Of a DNA stretch of 64,000 nucleotides, positions 1 to 6,273 are shown in pieces. Each line of letters starts with the position of its first letter. Position 1 is the stretch's first letter. Made by a program: the position numbers and the translations under genes. The stretch comes from Bradyrhizobium sp. 4 (GTDB lineage: Bacteria; Pseudomonadota; Alphaproteobacteria; Rhizobiales; Xanthobacteraceae), in contig NZ_CP064686.1 of the NCBI RefSeq assembly GCF_023100905.1, forward strand, positions 3,782,001-3,846,000. The letters are read 5' to 3'. The notes under the pieces are model-generated. The model worked only from the letters and a program-made list of their open reading frames with translations. It did not search any database and was not told the DNA's origin.

Positions 1-78
1 CGGCGAATGCTGCAGGATGAGCAGCGGCCAATGCCGTTCATGCTGGGTCCGCAGGCCGTCAAGAGGAGCGCATCATGA
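1..78 (+). CDS. C-terminal end of a phage early gene (partial)
   Basis: An open frame enters from the left edge and stops at 76-78, encoding about 25 residues with no recognisable motif. Its stop overlaps the start codon of the next gene (ATGA at 75-78), the compact arrangement used repeatedly in this early region, which is the main reason to think it is real. The start lies outside the window unless one of the internal ATGs is used. Function unknown. Confidence 0.45.
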   Translation, partial: RRMLQDEQRPMPFMLGPQAVKRSAS

Positions 79-311
79 GCGACGAGCACCAGGCGGCGGG
101 CGAGGGCGCCGCCGCGCCGTCACCGGGTGCCGCGAAAGCGGAAAGCTTCGCCGGCCGCGTGCGCATCGGCCACTCGATTGAAAACCTGCGCGCGCTGCAC
201 GGCAAGATGGGCGCGCTCGAGCTGACGATGCTGGCGTCGCTCGACGAGCTGCGGCGGCTCAAGGCCGAGGCCGCGGCGATCGCCGACGCCCTGGCGAAGG
301 AGCGCGGCTAA
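75..311 (+). CDS. Small phage early protein, unknown function
   Basis: A 78-residue protein. The first 25 residues are rich in Ala, Gly and Glu; the remainder (about 30-78) is predicted helical, with charged and leucine-rich heptads suggesting a short coiled coil. AGGAGCG just before the ATG is a good ribosome binding site. It overlaps the previous gene by ATGA and is followed 2 bases later by the GapR-like gene, so the three are probably co-transcribed. I recognise no family. Confidence 0.65.
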   Translation: MSDEHQAAGEGAAAPSPGAAKAESFAGRVRIGHSIENLRALHGKMGALELTMLASLDELRRLKAEAAAIADALAKERG

Positions 312-313
312 CG

Positions 314-583
314 ATGCTGGCAAAATCCGAAGCCGAAGACGCGCCGGCGACGAAGTTCGCCAAGGATCAGCTGAAATCGATCGTGGAACGCATCGAGCGG
401 CTCGAGGGCGAGAAGAAGGCGATCTCCGATGACATCCGGGACGTCTATTCGGAGGCAAAGGGCAACGGCTACGACGTCAAGGCGCTGAAGACGATCGTGC
501 GGATGCGCAAGCAGGATCCGAACGAACGCGCGGAAGCGGAGACGATCCTGGAGACCTATCTGCAAGCGCTGGGGATGCTGTGA
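314..583 (+). CDS. GapR-like (DUF2312) nucleoid-associated protein
   Basis: This 89-residue protein matches the DUF2312/GapR family over its full length: an acidic N-terminal helix, a coiled-coil helix around residues 18-45, and the family signature KGNGYDVKALKTIVRMRK at about 49-66, ending in a short helical tail. GapR of Caulobacter binds AT-rich and overtwisted DNA and helps replication and chromosome segregation in alphaproteobacteria. A phage copy could organise phage DNA or interfere with the host protein; that is inference. It sits in a run of tightly spaced early genes and its stop overlaps the next ATG. Confidence 0.88.
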   Translation: MLAKSEAEDAPATKFAKDQLKSIVERIERLEGEKKAISDDIRDVYSEAKGNGYDVKALKTIVRMRKQDPNERAEAETILETYLQALGML

Positions 584-887
584 TGGCAAAGGTGGCGCCG
601 ACCGGGACGTTGACCTGCGGATCACGTTCACGATCAACGAGACGGAAGCAAGGGCGCTCGATGCGCTCGTCGGATATTCCGACGAAGCATTTCTCGGCGT
701 CTTCTATGAGAAGCTCGGCAAGGCGTACCTGAAGCCTCACGAGGTCGGGTTGATCCCATTTTTCGCCGCTGTCCTGGCAGCGGTGAAGGGGCCTCTTCGT
801 CGGGTCGATGAGGCGCGCGATGTCTACGCGGGACGAAAGAGGGCTTTGACGCCTGCGGAGATCAGCAGGTTGTCGGGCGTGCTCTGA
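583..887 (+). pseudogene. Small phage protein gene broken by a single-base frameshift
   Basis: The ATG at 583 overlaps the GapR-like stop, but its frame runs into a stop at 730-732 and encodes an implausible Ser/Arg-rich peptide. The adjacent frame (codons in phase with 591) gives a normal-looking protein of about 95 residues, containing for example FTINETEARALDALVGYSD, that ends at 885-887, exactly where the next gene starts (ATGA). That frame has no ATG, GTG or TTG start. One missing G near 590-592 would join the two into a protein of about 100 residues beginning MAKGGADRD. Either the gene is recently inactivated or there is a base error. The protein family is not recognised. Confidence 0.6.
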
Positions 888-1378
888 TGCAGCTCGCCGA
901 GATCCTCACCGTCTATCGTGCCTCCGATGATGAGGCAACGCGGCAGCTGTACGCAAAACTCAACGCCCAAGGTCATGCCGGCGACATCGCCGTCAACCTG
1001 CTGCGCGCCTGCAAATGCTCGGAGCGGGCCAAGCTCTACCGCCGCGGGCCGGGCCACAGAAGCGCGGCGTACGATCGCAAGGACTGGAGCATCAGGAATC
1101 TCGTCGGCGTGCTTGCCAGGCATGATTTCGGCTGGCGCTGGGGGTGGGCGATCGACGCGGATCTGCGCGGCCGCGGCGATCCCCATCACCACATCGTCTA
1201 TCTCGAGCTGCCGACCGGGCAGGTCTCGTTCCACGTCGGCGAGCGTTACGAGGGGCCGGACTATGCGGGCGCTTGGGATGGCGTCAAAGAGGTCGCCGCG
1301 GATCGCATCTGCCGGTTCGCTGCGCAGGTGTTCGTGGGGGATTTCGCGCCGCTGCTGGCACCGGCGGACCCCCGCTAG
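887..1378 (+). CDS. Hypothetical phage protein
   Basis: A 163-residue protein of unknown function whose ATG overlaps the stop of the preceding broken gene (ATGA at 885-889). It is probably cytoplasmic: there is no signal peptide or membrane segment. A cluster of three histidines near residues 100-102 (PHHHIVYLELP) followed by a predicted beta-strand is its only distinctive feature. The downstream gap contains a promoter-like element, so this may be the last gene of the first early transcription unit. Confidence 0.7.
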   Translation: MQLAEILTVYRASDDEATRQLYAKLNAQGHAGDIAVNLLRACKCSERAKLYRRGPGHRSAAYDRKDWSIRNLVGVLARHDFGWRWGWAIDADLRGRGDPHHHIVYLELPTGQVSFHVGERYEGPDYAGAWDGVKEVAADRICRFAAQVFVGDFAPLLAPADPR

Positions 1379-1413
1379 AATCCGGGTTAACGGGGCTCAA
1401 CAAGCGATTGTAT

Positions 1414-1445
1414 TTGTGCGGCTTTCCACCGACCCCTATATAGGG
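1414..1445 (+). promoter_or_regulatory. Promoter-like element with a perfect palindromic operator
   Basis: TTGTGC at 1414-1419 and TATATA at 1437-1442 are separated by exactly 17 bases, as in a sigma70-type promoter. The -10-like hexamer lies inside a perfect 12-bp palindrome, CCCTATATAGGG (1434-1445). The next ATG is at 1464. A repressor bound to the palindrome would block this promoter; that role is inferred from layout only. Confidence 0.45.
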
Positions 1446-1463
1446 ATTCGGGGGGAAGGGCCC

Positions 1464-1670
1464 ATGCCGTCTGGCAAGGTGGTGACGGGTGACACCGTCT
1501 ACGTTCGGGCGACGGCCGAGGAGGTCGCCTCGGACGGGTTGCGCGTCCTCATCGACAGCGGCAACTGGGCGGTGTCGGTCTGGGTCCCAGCCCGGGAGTG
1601 CGCTCGGCACGAAGACATCGGCGAGCTGAAGCCGATCCGGAGAGCCAATCCAAGGCATATAGAGCGTTAA
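1464..1670 (+). CDS. Small phage protein, unknown
   Basis: A 68-residue protein starting at the ATG 19 bases after the CCCTATATAGGG palindrome; GGGGGAAGGG upstream supplies a ribosome binding site. An in-frame extension to 918 exists but runs through the overlapping gene in an Arg/Ser-rich shadow frame, so the short start is preferred. The sequence alternates short beta-like stretches (VVTGDTVYVRAT, NWAVSVWVPARE) with a basic tail, which would fit a small compact beta protein. No family recognised. Confidence 0.6.
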   Translation: MPSGKVVTGDTVYVRATAEEVASDGLRVLIDSGNWAVSVWVPARECARHEDIGELKPIRRANPRHIER

Positions 1671-1721
1671 CGGCTTCGTCACCGGTCTGCCGTAACCCTG
1701 CACCGGCAAGGGGTTATGTGC

Positions 1722-2063
1722 ATGCGTTACCACCCCGGTTCATTTGATCTTTCATTCCAGCTGCCCCGGCCGGCGCCAGGGCGCGTCTATGCGGGCCTCC
1801 AGCGCGGCATTGTCGAGCAGGGCGGCTGCGCGCTCGAGGTCGAGCTGCCGTTCGTGCGGATCCGCGGCGGAAGCCAGCCGGTCGTGTTCAACGCTGCGGC
1901 GGCGCTGCTCCTGGACGCCATCCGCAGCGGCCCTGCGGCCATCAGCGCGATCCTGCATACTCCGCTGCGGCCGTCCGGCTTCGATCGCTGGCACATCATC
2001 GTCGGGGCCCCGGTGGCGTTCGCGCCCGGGGGCATCGACCCGTATTTTCCGAGGTCAGCATGA
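1722..2063 (+). CDS. Hypothetical phage protein
   Basis: A 113-residue protein. The start at 1722 is chosen because AAGGGG (1708-1713) lies 8 bases upstream; an ATG at 1716 is too close to that site. The protein is rich in predicted beta structure with a Pro-rich beginning. Its stop overlaps the next start by ATGA. No family is recognised. Confidence 0.6.
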   Translation: MRYHPGSFDLSFQLPRPAPGRVYAGLQRGIVEQGGCALEVELPFVRIRGGSQPVVFNAAAALLLDAIRSGPAAISAILHTPLRPSGFDRWHIIVGAPVAFAPGGIDPYFPRSA

Positions 2064-2380
2064 GCATGCCGAGCACAGCCGCCGAACTGCAGAAGGTGTT
2101 GCTTCCAGATCTGCGGGAGCTGCTGCATGCCTTCGTCCAGTGCAACTCTCGCAGCAGCGACCTGCCGACCCGCTTCATCGCGCTGCGCGCCGCCAATCTC
2201 GCCAAAGAAGTCTCTTCGGTGCTGACCCCGCACAAGGACACAAGAAGCCCTGAGGTCGAAGCCGGAATCCGCGAGCTCCGGCTCAACGAGCTGCTCGAGC
2301 AGCGGCGCGAGCTTTCCAAGCAAATCGATGCGCTCGATGCCGAGGAGCGCAAGATCAAGTCGATCGACAAGAACGCCTGA
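2060..2380 (+). CDS. Helical phage protein, unknown
   Basis: A 106-residue, mostly helical protein. The C-terminal third (about 70-106) is a run of charged leucine heptads (LLEQRRELSKQIDALDAEE) typical of a coiled coil, so it may oligomerise. The ATG overlaps the previous stop (ATGA) and its own stop (TGATG) overlaps the next start, indicating translational coupling from 1722 to 2625. Function unknown. Confidence 0.65.
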   Translation: MSMPSTAAELQKVLLPDLRELLHAFVQCNSRSSDLPTRFIALRAANLAKEVSSVLTPHKDTRSPEVEAGIRELRLNELLEQRRELSKQIDALDAEERKIKSIDKNA

Positions 2381-2625
2381 TGCGCGCGAAGGGCCATTCT
2401 CCGGGCGGCAATCAGATGCCGCGCGTCCCAGTGGGCTTCGAGAAGCACACCTTCGCCGAGTTGGCGGCCGCCGCCGAGAAGCGCGGGATATCACTGGCCG
2501 AGTTGATCCGCGAAATGGTCGAGCTCGGGCTCGAGACAATGAAACAAGAAAAGGCCGGTGCATGCCCCACATCGATACGTCCACTTGGGTCAAAGGCACC
2601 TTCGTCGGCTATGTCGACCTCGTAA
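2380..2625 (+). CDS. Possible ribbon-helix-helix DNA-binding protein
   Basis: An 81-residue protein; an alternative ATG at 2416 would give 69 residues. Residues 15-55 have the pattern of a CopG/Arc-type ribbon-helix-helix fold: a short strand (RVPVGFEKHTF), a helix, a turn at KRGISLAEL and a second helix (IREMVELGLETM). Its 3' end overlaps the NusG-like gene by 64 bases in another frame, so the last 20 residues may be unimportant. A small regulator is likely in this position; that is inference. Confidence 0.55.
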   Translation: MRAKGHSPGGNQMPRVPVGFEKHTFAELAAAAEKRGISLAELIREMVELGLETMKQEKAGACPTSIRPLGSKAPSSAMSTS

Positions 2626-3188
2626 AGCCCGAGCCGATTGCCACCACCGGGCGCGAGCTGCTCTGGCACGTCGTCATCACCGAGCCAGGGCGCGAGGCGC
2701 GCGCGATCGACAGCATCCAGCAGCTCGGCCTCAACCCATATTGGCCGCATCTGCACAAGCGCACGCCCGGCGGCCGCCGGCGCTCGCGCGAGATCGAGGT
2801 CTCGATGTTTCCGAGCCGGATCCTGGTGCCGATGCCGCAGACTGTGGAGGCCTGGCATCGCATTCGGTCCGCGCGCGGCGTGGTCGACTTCATGATGCAA
2901 TCCGGCAGCCACAAGCTGGCGACCCTGCCCGAGATGGTGGTGCGCCTGGTGCGCGAGGTTGAGGAGAAGAAGGACGCGAAATATCGAAACCTCCTGATGC
3001 GCGCCAAAAAGACCCCGTATTATTCCGGGCGAGACGTGTGGGTGGAGATCCTGCCGCTGCGCAAGATGCTGGGCAAGATCGTCGACCTGGACAGCCAGGG
3101 GCGCATCAATGTGCTGACCGAGGTCGAGATCCTCGGCCGCCAGATCTGGCCGCTCAAGCCGCACCTGGTGCAATTCGTCGAACAATAA
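2562..3188 (+). CDS. NusG-like transcription elongation/antitermination protein
   Basis: A 208-residue protein. Residues 33-112 resemble the NusG N-terminal (NGN) domain that contacts the RNA polymerase clamp: a WHVVIT strand, an invariant-type E-x2-A-x2-A helix start (EPGREARAID), a second basic strand region with RSREIEVSMFPSRILV, and the GVVDFM element near 106-111. The C-terminal part (155-208) has the strand-rich character of a KOW-type beta-barrel, though the loop motif is weak. Paralogues such as RfaH and phage factors let polymerase run past terminators. Lying upstream of the long late operon, it is a candidate antiterminator for late transcription; that job is inferred. Confidence 0.75.
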   Translation: MPHIDTSTWVKGTFVGYVDLVKPEPIATTGRELLWHVVITEPGREARAIDSIQQLGLNPYWPHLHKRTPGGRRRSREIEVSMFPSRILVPMPQTVEAWHRIRSARGVVDFMMQSGSHKLATLPEMVVRLVREVEEKKDAKYRNLLMRAKKTPYYSGRDVWVEILPLRKMLGKIVDLDSQGRINVLTEVEILGRQIWPLKPHLVQFVEQ

Positions 3189-3336
3189 TTTTGCGAATCT
3201 GGATCAGGTCAGGATTCCGCTGCCTTATGATCCTCGACTGCAAGTGACGCGGCCGGCTCGCCCGGTGCGCGGTTCGCGGCATCGACCGGCGTAACCCGGG
3301 GAGTGTCGCGGCGCGGCCTCATCGCCGTTCCGGACC

Positions 3337-3357
3337 CTGATCTCCTTCGGAGATTAG
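3337..3357 (+). terminator. Hairpin in the gap after the NusG-like gene
   Basis: CTGATCTCC and GGAGATTAG form a 9-bp stem with one G-T pair and a 3-base loop. There is no T-run after it, so it is not a classical terminator; it could be an RNA structure or factor-dependent stop. The surrounding 214-base gap (3189-3402) holds nothing else I can identify. Confidence 0.35.
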
Positions 3358-3402
3358 CTACTGCGAAGCTATGACGATGAAATAAGACCAGGACGCCCTC
3401 TG

Positions 3403-3651
3403 ATGTCTTTCTCGATGAGCTTCGTCGCGCGATCGCGCCTTCATGCGCTTCGCCTTCTGGACCAGCGCAAGGCCGACGTGCCGGCGCCGGTCCACGCCTT
3501 CCTCAAGTCGTCGATCGAGAACGTCTCCTCGCCCAAGGACGCGCAGCGCGTCATCCAGGTCGAGGCCAGCGGCCATCTCTGCGACGGCAATTCATCCTCG
3601 CCCTATTCGAGCGCAACGCTCAAGGTCCAGCCGATCGACATCGCGGACTGA
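3403..3651 (+). CDS. Hypothetical phage protein
   Basis: An 82-residue protein of unknown function; its stop overlaps the next start (TGATG at 3649-3653). The N-terminal helix is basic, and the C-terminal half contains a Ser/Asn-rich stretch before a short strand. A same-length minus-strand frame here is Arg/His-rich and is judged to be a shadow. Confidence 0.55.
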   Translation: MSFSMSFVARSRLHALRLLDQRKADVPAPVHAFLKSSIENVSSPKDAQRVIQVEASGHLCDGNSSSPYSSATLKVQPIDIAD

Positions 3652-3842
3652 TGGATATCGGAGACGCGATCGAGGCTGCGGCCGGCGATCGCGCCGATCA
3701 GATATCAGCGGATCCCGCCAGGGCAGCTTCCGCCCGCCGCGCGGTCAATCGCGTGCGCTCGACGGTGACCCGATTCTTGGACGAGTGCCCGGACGATCTG
3801 ACCGTGTTCGAGCTCAAGGAGCTGCTCGAGCGCGGCAATTGA
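3651..3842 (+). CDS. Small helical phage protein
   Basis: A 63-residue acidic/basic helical protein translationally coupled to the gene before it. The pattern of two helices separated by a turn (RFLDECPDDLTVFELKELL) is plausible for a small binding protein, but no family is recognised. Confidence 0.55.
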   Translation: MDIGDAIEAAAGDRADQISADPARAASARRAVNRVRSTVTRFLDECPDDLTVFELKELLERGN

Positions 3843-3935
3843 ACTTCGAGAGCCGCGCAAGCGGATTAGGGCCGGCCTTTTGCTTGGGCGCCGGCGGCCG
3901 GCGGATGTAACCGGAACGGATGGGAGCTCTCTCGG

Positions 3936-4148
3936 ATGAAACTCACGTCGATCGCGAAGAACGTCTTCGCGCACACCGCGCCTGGATGCGACATGCCGGA
4001 ATTCGTGTCGGTCAACCAGCACGTCGACGGCGGCTTCAGCATCATGGCGCGGAGTCCCCGGGATGCCGGCGGCGGCCTGGGGCAATCGATGCTCAATCGA
4101 GCCAAGGCGCGAGAGCTCGGCCTGGCGCTGATCCAGGCCACGAACTGA
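3936..4148 (+). CDS. Small phage protein, unknown
   Basis: A 70-residue protein with GGGAG about 10 bases before the ATG. A short strand-rich first half is followed by a C-terminal helix rich in Ala/Arg. It is the last gene before the integrase and is separated from it by an operator-like site. Function unknown. Confidence 0.6.
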   Translation: MKLTSIAKNVFAHTAPGCDMPEFVSVNQHVDGGFSIMARSPRDAGGGLGQSMLNRAKARELGLALIQATN

Positions 4149-4163
4149 TGAAGTCTACCTTTC

Positions 4164-4185
4164 TGCATTAATGCATAAAATGCAT
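4164..4185. promoter_or_regulatory. Operator-like palindrome cluster upstream of the integrase
   Basis: TGCATTAATGCA (4164-4175) is a perfect 12-bp palindrome, and the self-complementary hexamer ATGCAT occurs at 4171-4176 and again at 4180-4185. This AT-rich patch stands out in GC-rich surroundings, 71 bases before the integrase start. It could bind a repressor, excisionase or host factor controlling integrase expression. Confidence 0.45.
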
Positions 4186-4255
4186 AGTTCCATCGTCCGC
4201 GCCGCCCCACGAGCGTCGATGTTCATTTTCTCCTCCTCGATCGAGGTCGAAAAAA

Positions 4256-5185
4256 GTGACGTCCACCGAGCTCGTCGACCCGATGGCCTCGGTGCGCGCC
4301 TATCTCGAGGCGGAGAAGTCCGCCAATACCCGCAAGGGCTACACGGCCGATTGGGCTGACTTCACCACCTGGTGCGGGCAGGTTTCTGAAGACCCGCTGC
4401 CGGCGCTTCCTCTCACCGTGGCGCGGTACTTGGCGCATCTGGCCGATATCGGCCGCAAGACCGCCACGATCGAGCGGCGGGTCGCCGCGATCCGGAGCGC
4501 CCACAAGGCCGCAAATCACGAGCCCCCCACGAACAGTGAGGGCGTCAAGGCGACGATGCGCGGCATCCGCCGCACGATCCGATCGAAGCAGACCCGCAAA
4601 AAGCCGACGACCTCCGGGGTGTTGGCAAGAGTGCTCGAGCATTTGCCGCCGACCACTGCCGGCCTGCGCGACAGGGCAATTCTGCTCGTCGGATTCGCCG
4701 CGGCGCTGCGGCGCTCCGAACTGGTGGCAATCCAGCTCGAGGACATCGAGCGCCGCGCCAGCGGGGTTCTGATCCATCTCGGCCAGTCCAAGAGCGACCA
4801 GGACGGCAAGGGCACCGCGCTGACCGTGCCCAACGGCAAGAAGCTTCGGCCCATCGACGCCCTGGACGCCTGGATCGCCGCGGCCAAGATCATCAGCGGT
4901 CCTGTTTTCCGCGAAGTCGATCGACACGGCCGGGTCGGCGCTGCGGGTCTCTCTGGCAGATCCATCGCCCGGATCGTGAAGCGCGCCGTCAAGGCGGCCG
5001 GGCTCGATGATGCGGCCTTCTCAGGACATTCGATGCGCGCGGGGTTCATCACGTCGGCTCTCGATGCCGGCGAGGATCCGCTGAAGCTCAAGAAGCACAG
5101 CCGGCACGCCAAGCTCGACACCCTGTCGATTTACGACCGCCGCGAGAACGAGCTCGAGGATCACGTCGGCGGTGACTTCCTCTAA
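4256..5185 (+). CDS. int: Tyrosine-family phage integrase
   Basis: A 309-residue site-specific recombinase. An N-terminal SAM-like core-binding domain occupies about 10-105, and the catalytic domain about 120-309. All active-site positions are visible: Arg152/153 in ALRRSEL, Lys179 in GQSKSD, His258 and Arg261 in GHSMRAG, a His at 281 or 284 (KHSRHAKL) and the nucleophile Tyr293 in SIYDR. Start is GTG at 4256, because no ATG precedes the first conserved residues. It would catalyse integration and excision of this prophage; the tRNA-like fragment at 46,215 is the likely right attachment site. A second, degenerate recombinase lies at 10,656. Confidence 0.93.
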   Translation: MTSTELVDPMASVRAYLEAEKSANTRKGYTADWADFTTWCGQVSEDPLPALPLTVARYLAHLADIGRKTATIERRVAAIRSAHKAANHEPPTNSEGVKATMRGIRRTIRSKQTRKKPTTSGVLARVLEHLPPTTAGLRDRAILLVGFAAALRRSELVAIQLEDIERRASGVLIHLGQSKSDQDGKGTALTVPNGKKLRPIDALDAWIAAAKIISGPVFREVDRHGRVGAAGLSGRSIARIVKRAVKAAGLDDAAFSGHSMRAGFITSALDAGEDPLKLKKHSRHAKLDTLSIYDRRENELEDHVGGDFL

Positions 5186-5202
5186 CCCCACGAGAGGCAA
5201 CC

Positions 5203-5487
5203 ATGAACGCGAAGACAAACGGCAAGCCGCCGGAGATTCCGTCCGGCAAGTCCGGCGACCAGGCGCCGCCGGCGGAAGCCAGCGAGGCCGTAACCGAGTT
5301 GGACGGCACCGAGCTCAACGACCGCAAGCGCGAGCGCATCGGCGAGATCAAGGCGGCCGAGGCCGCGTTCCTCGAGCTGCTCGCCTATCTCGCACCCAAC
5401 GGCCATCCGAGCCGCGAGCTCAACCTGGCCAAGACCAAAGTCGAGGAAGCCGCCATGTGGGCGATCAAGGGTGTGGTGGCGCAATGA
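5203..5487 (+). CDS. Putative Acb2/Tad1-type cyclic-nucleotide sponge
   Basis: A 94-residue protein with a disordered, Pro/Ala-rich N-terminus (1-38) followed by two helices (41-62 and 70-92) joined by a short loop, i.e. a helical hairpin. The second helix, SRELNLAKTKVEEAAMWAIK (70-89), closely fits my memory of the Acb2/Tad1 hairpin pattern (SRE.SLA.TKLEEA.MWA). Acb2 and Tad1 are phage proteins that trap cyclic oligonucleotide or cyclic-ADP-ribose signals and so defeat CBASS or Thoeris defence. Family assignment is by motif memory only. It follows the integrase by 17 bases and its stop overlaps the next ATG. Confidence 0.6.
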   Translation: MNAKTNGKPPEIPSGKSGDQAPPAEASEAVTELDGTELNDRKRERIGEIKAAEAAFLELLAYLAPNGHPSRELNLAKTKVEEAAMWAIKGVVAQ

Positions 5488-5720
5488 CGCAGCAATCACG
5501 CCTCGCCGTGCTCGGCGCCGTTGCGCTCGCAGCCACTATCGGTCTCGGTGTTCCAGGCCCCGATCGCACGTGCCTCCGGCCGGCTCCCCAAACCGTCCCG
5601 AACCCGCAGCGCCGGCCGAAGCCGAAGCGGAAAAGGAAGGGCTTCTCGCCAAATTCGAGATCGGGCCAAGAGGCCGATCGCTCACGCCTCATTTGCGATC
5701 GCTCATCGAGCGTCAAGTAG
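5484..5720 (+). CDS. Small secreted-type protein, possibly a decayed gene
   Basis: An open frame of 78 residues starts inside the stop of the preceding gene (ATGA) and begins with a plausible signal-peptide core (LAVLGAVALAATIGLG). The rest is strongly basic and unnatural. The other two forward frames carry better-looking segments in sequence: SVFQAPIARASG near 5545-5580, then an EAEAEKEGLLAKFEIG-type stretch near 5590-5705. This looks like one gene hit by two frameshifts. Alternatively only the open frame is real. Function unknown. Confidence 0.4.
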   Translation: MTQQSRLAVLGAVALAATIGLGVPGPDRTCLRPAPQTVPNPQRRPKPKRKRKGFSPNSRSGQEADRSRLICDRSSSVK

Positions 5721-5777
5721 TTCTGCCGCTGGGCCCGCGCCGGCAACATTTAAGCAAGCCGATTCCGGAGACACCTC

Positions 5778-6269
5778 ATGTCGAACCTCTATCCATCTGG
5801 CGTCTCCGCGTCGGCAAGCTTCATGCCGAACGCCGCGGCCTATCCTGCCGGAAACATCGTGGACGTCGCTAAGGAGCTTGTCTTCAAGGACAAGGATGAT
5901 CGCCCCGTCACGCCTGGCGCGATCATCCGCGTGCTCAGCGCCGTTATCAAGATCGACCAAGCTGCGTTGATCTCGGGCGAGGGCGCCTATCGGCTCCACT
6001 TCTACAGCGTGACGCCGCCGAGCGTGCGCGCCAAGAATACGGCATGGGCGCGGGCGTCCGGAGATCTTGCCGCATACCGTGGCGCACTGGATCTCGGAAC
6101 GCCCGTCGCCGCCGGCGGCACCTGCTACGTCAAAACGCAATTCTCCGATCAACAGGATTTTAATCTGGCGAGCGGACTCAACAGTTTCTTCGGCGAGCTC
6201 GTGACGGTCGGCGGCGTCACGTTCACCGCGACGGCGCGCCAGATCTTCCTCTATGGCTTTTTGATCTGA
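5778..6269 (+). CDS. Putative virion/tail-associated protein
   Basis: A 163-residue protein with no recognised family. It is Gly/Ala/Ser-rich with many beta-strand-like segments and resembles small phage structural proteins in style. GGAG at 5767-5770 is a good ribosome binding site. It lies 4 bases before the SGNH hydrolase gene and the two are surely co-expressed. Structural-type genes next to an integrase, far from the tail operon, are unusual and suggest an accessory cassette. Confidence 0.6.
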   Translation: MSNLYPSGVSASASFMPNAAAYPAGNIVDVAKELVFKDKDDRPVTPGAIIRVLSAVIKIDQAALISGEGAYRLHFYSVTPPSVRAKNTAWARASGDLAAYRGALDLGTPVAAGGTCYVKTQFSDQQDFNLASGLNSFFGELVTVGGVTFTATARQIFLYGFLI

Positions 6270-6273
6270 ACCC

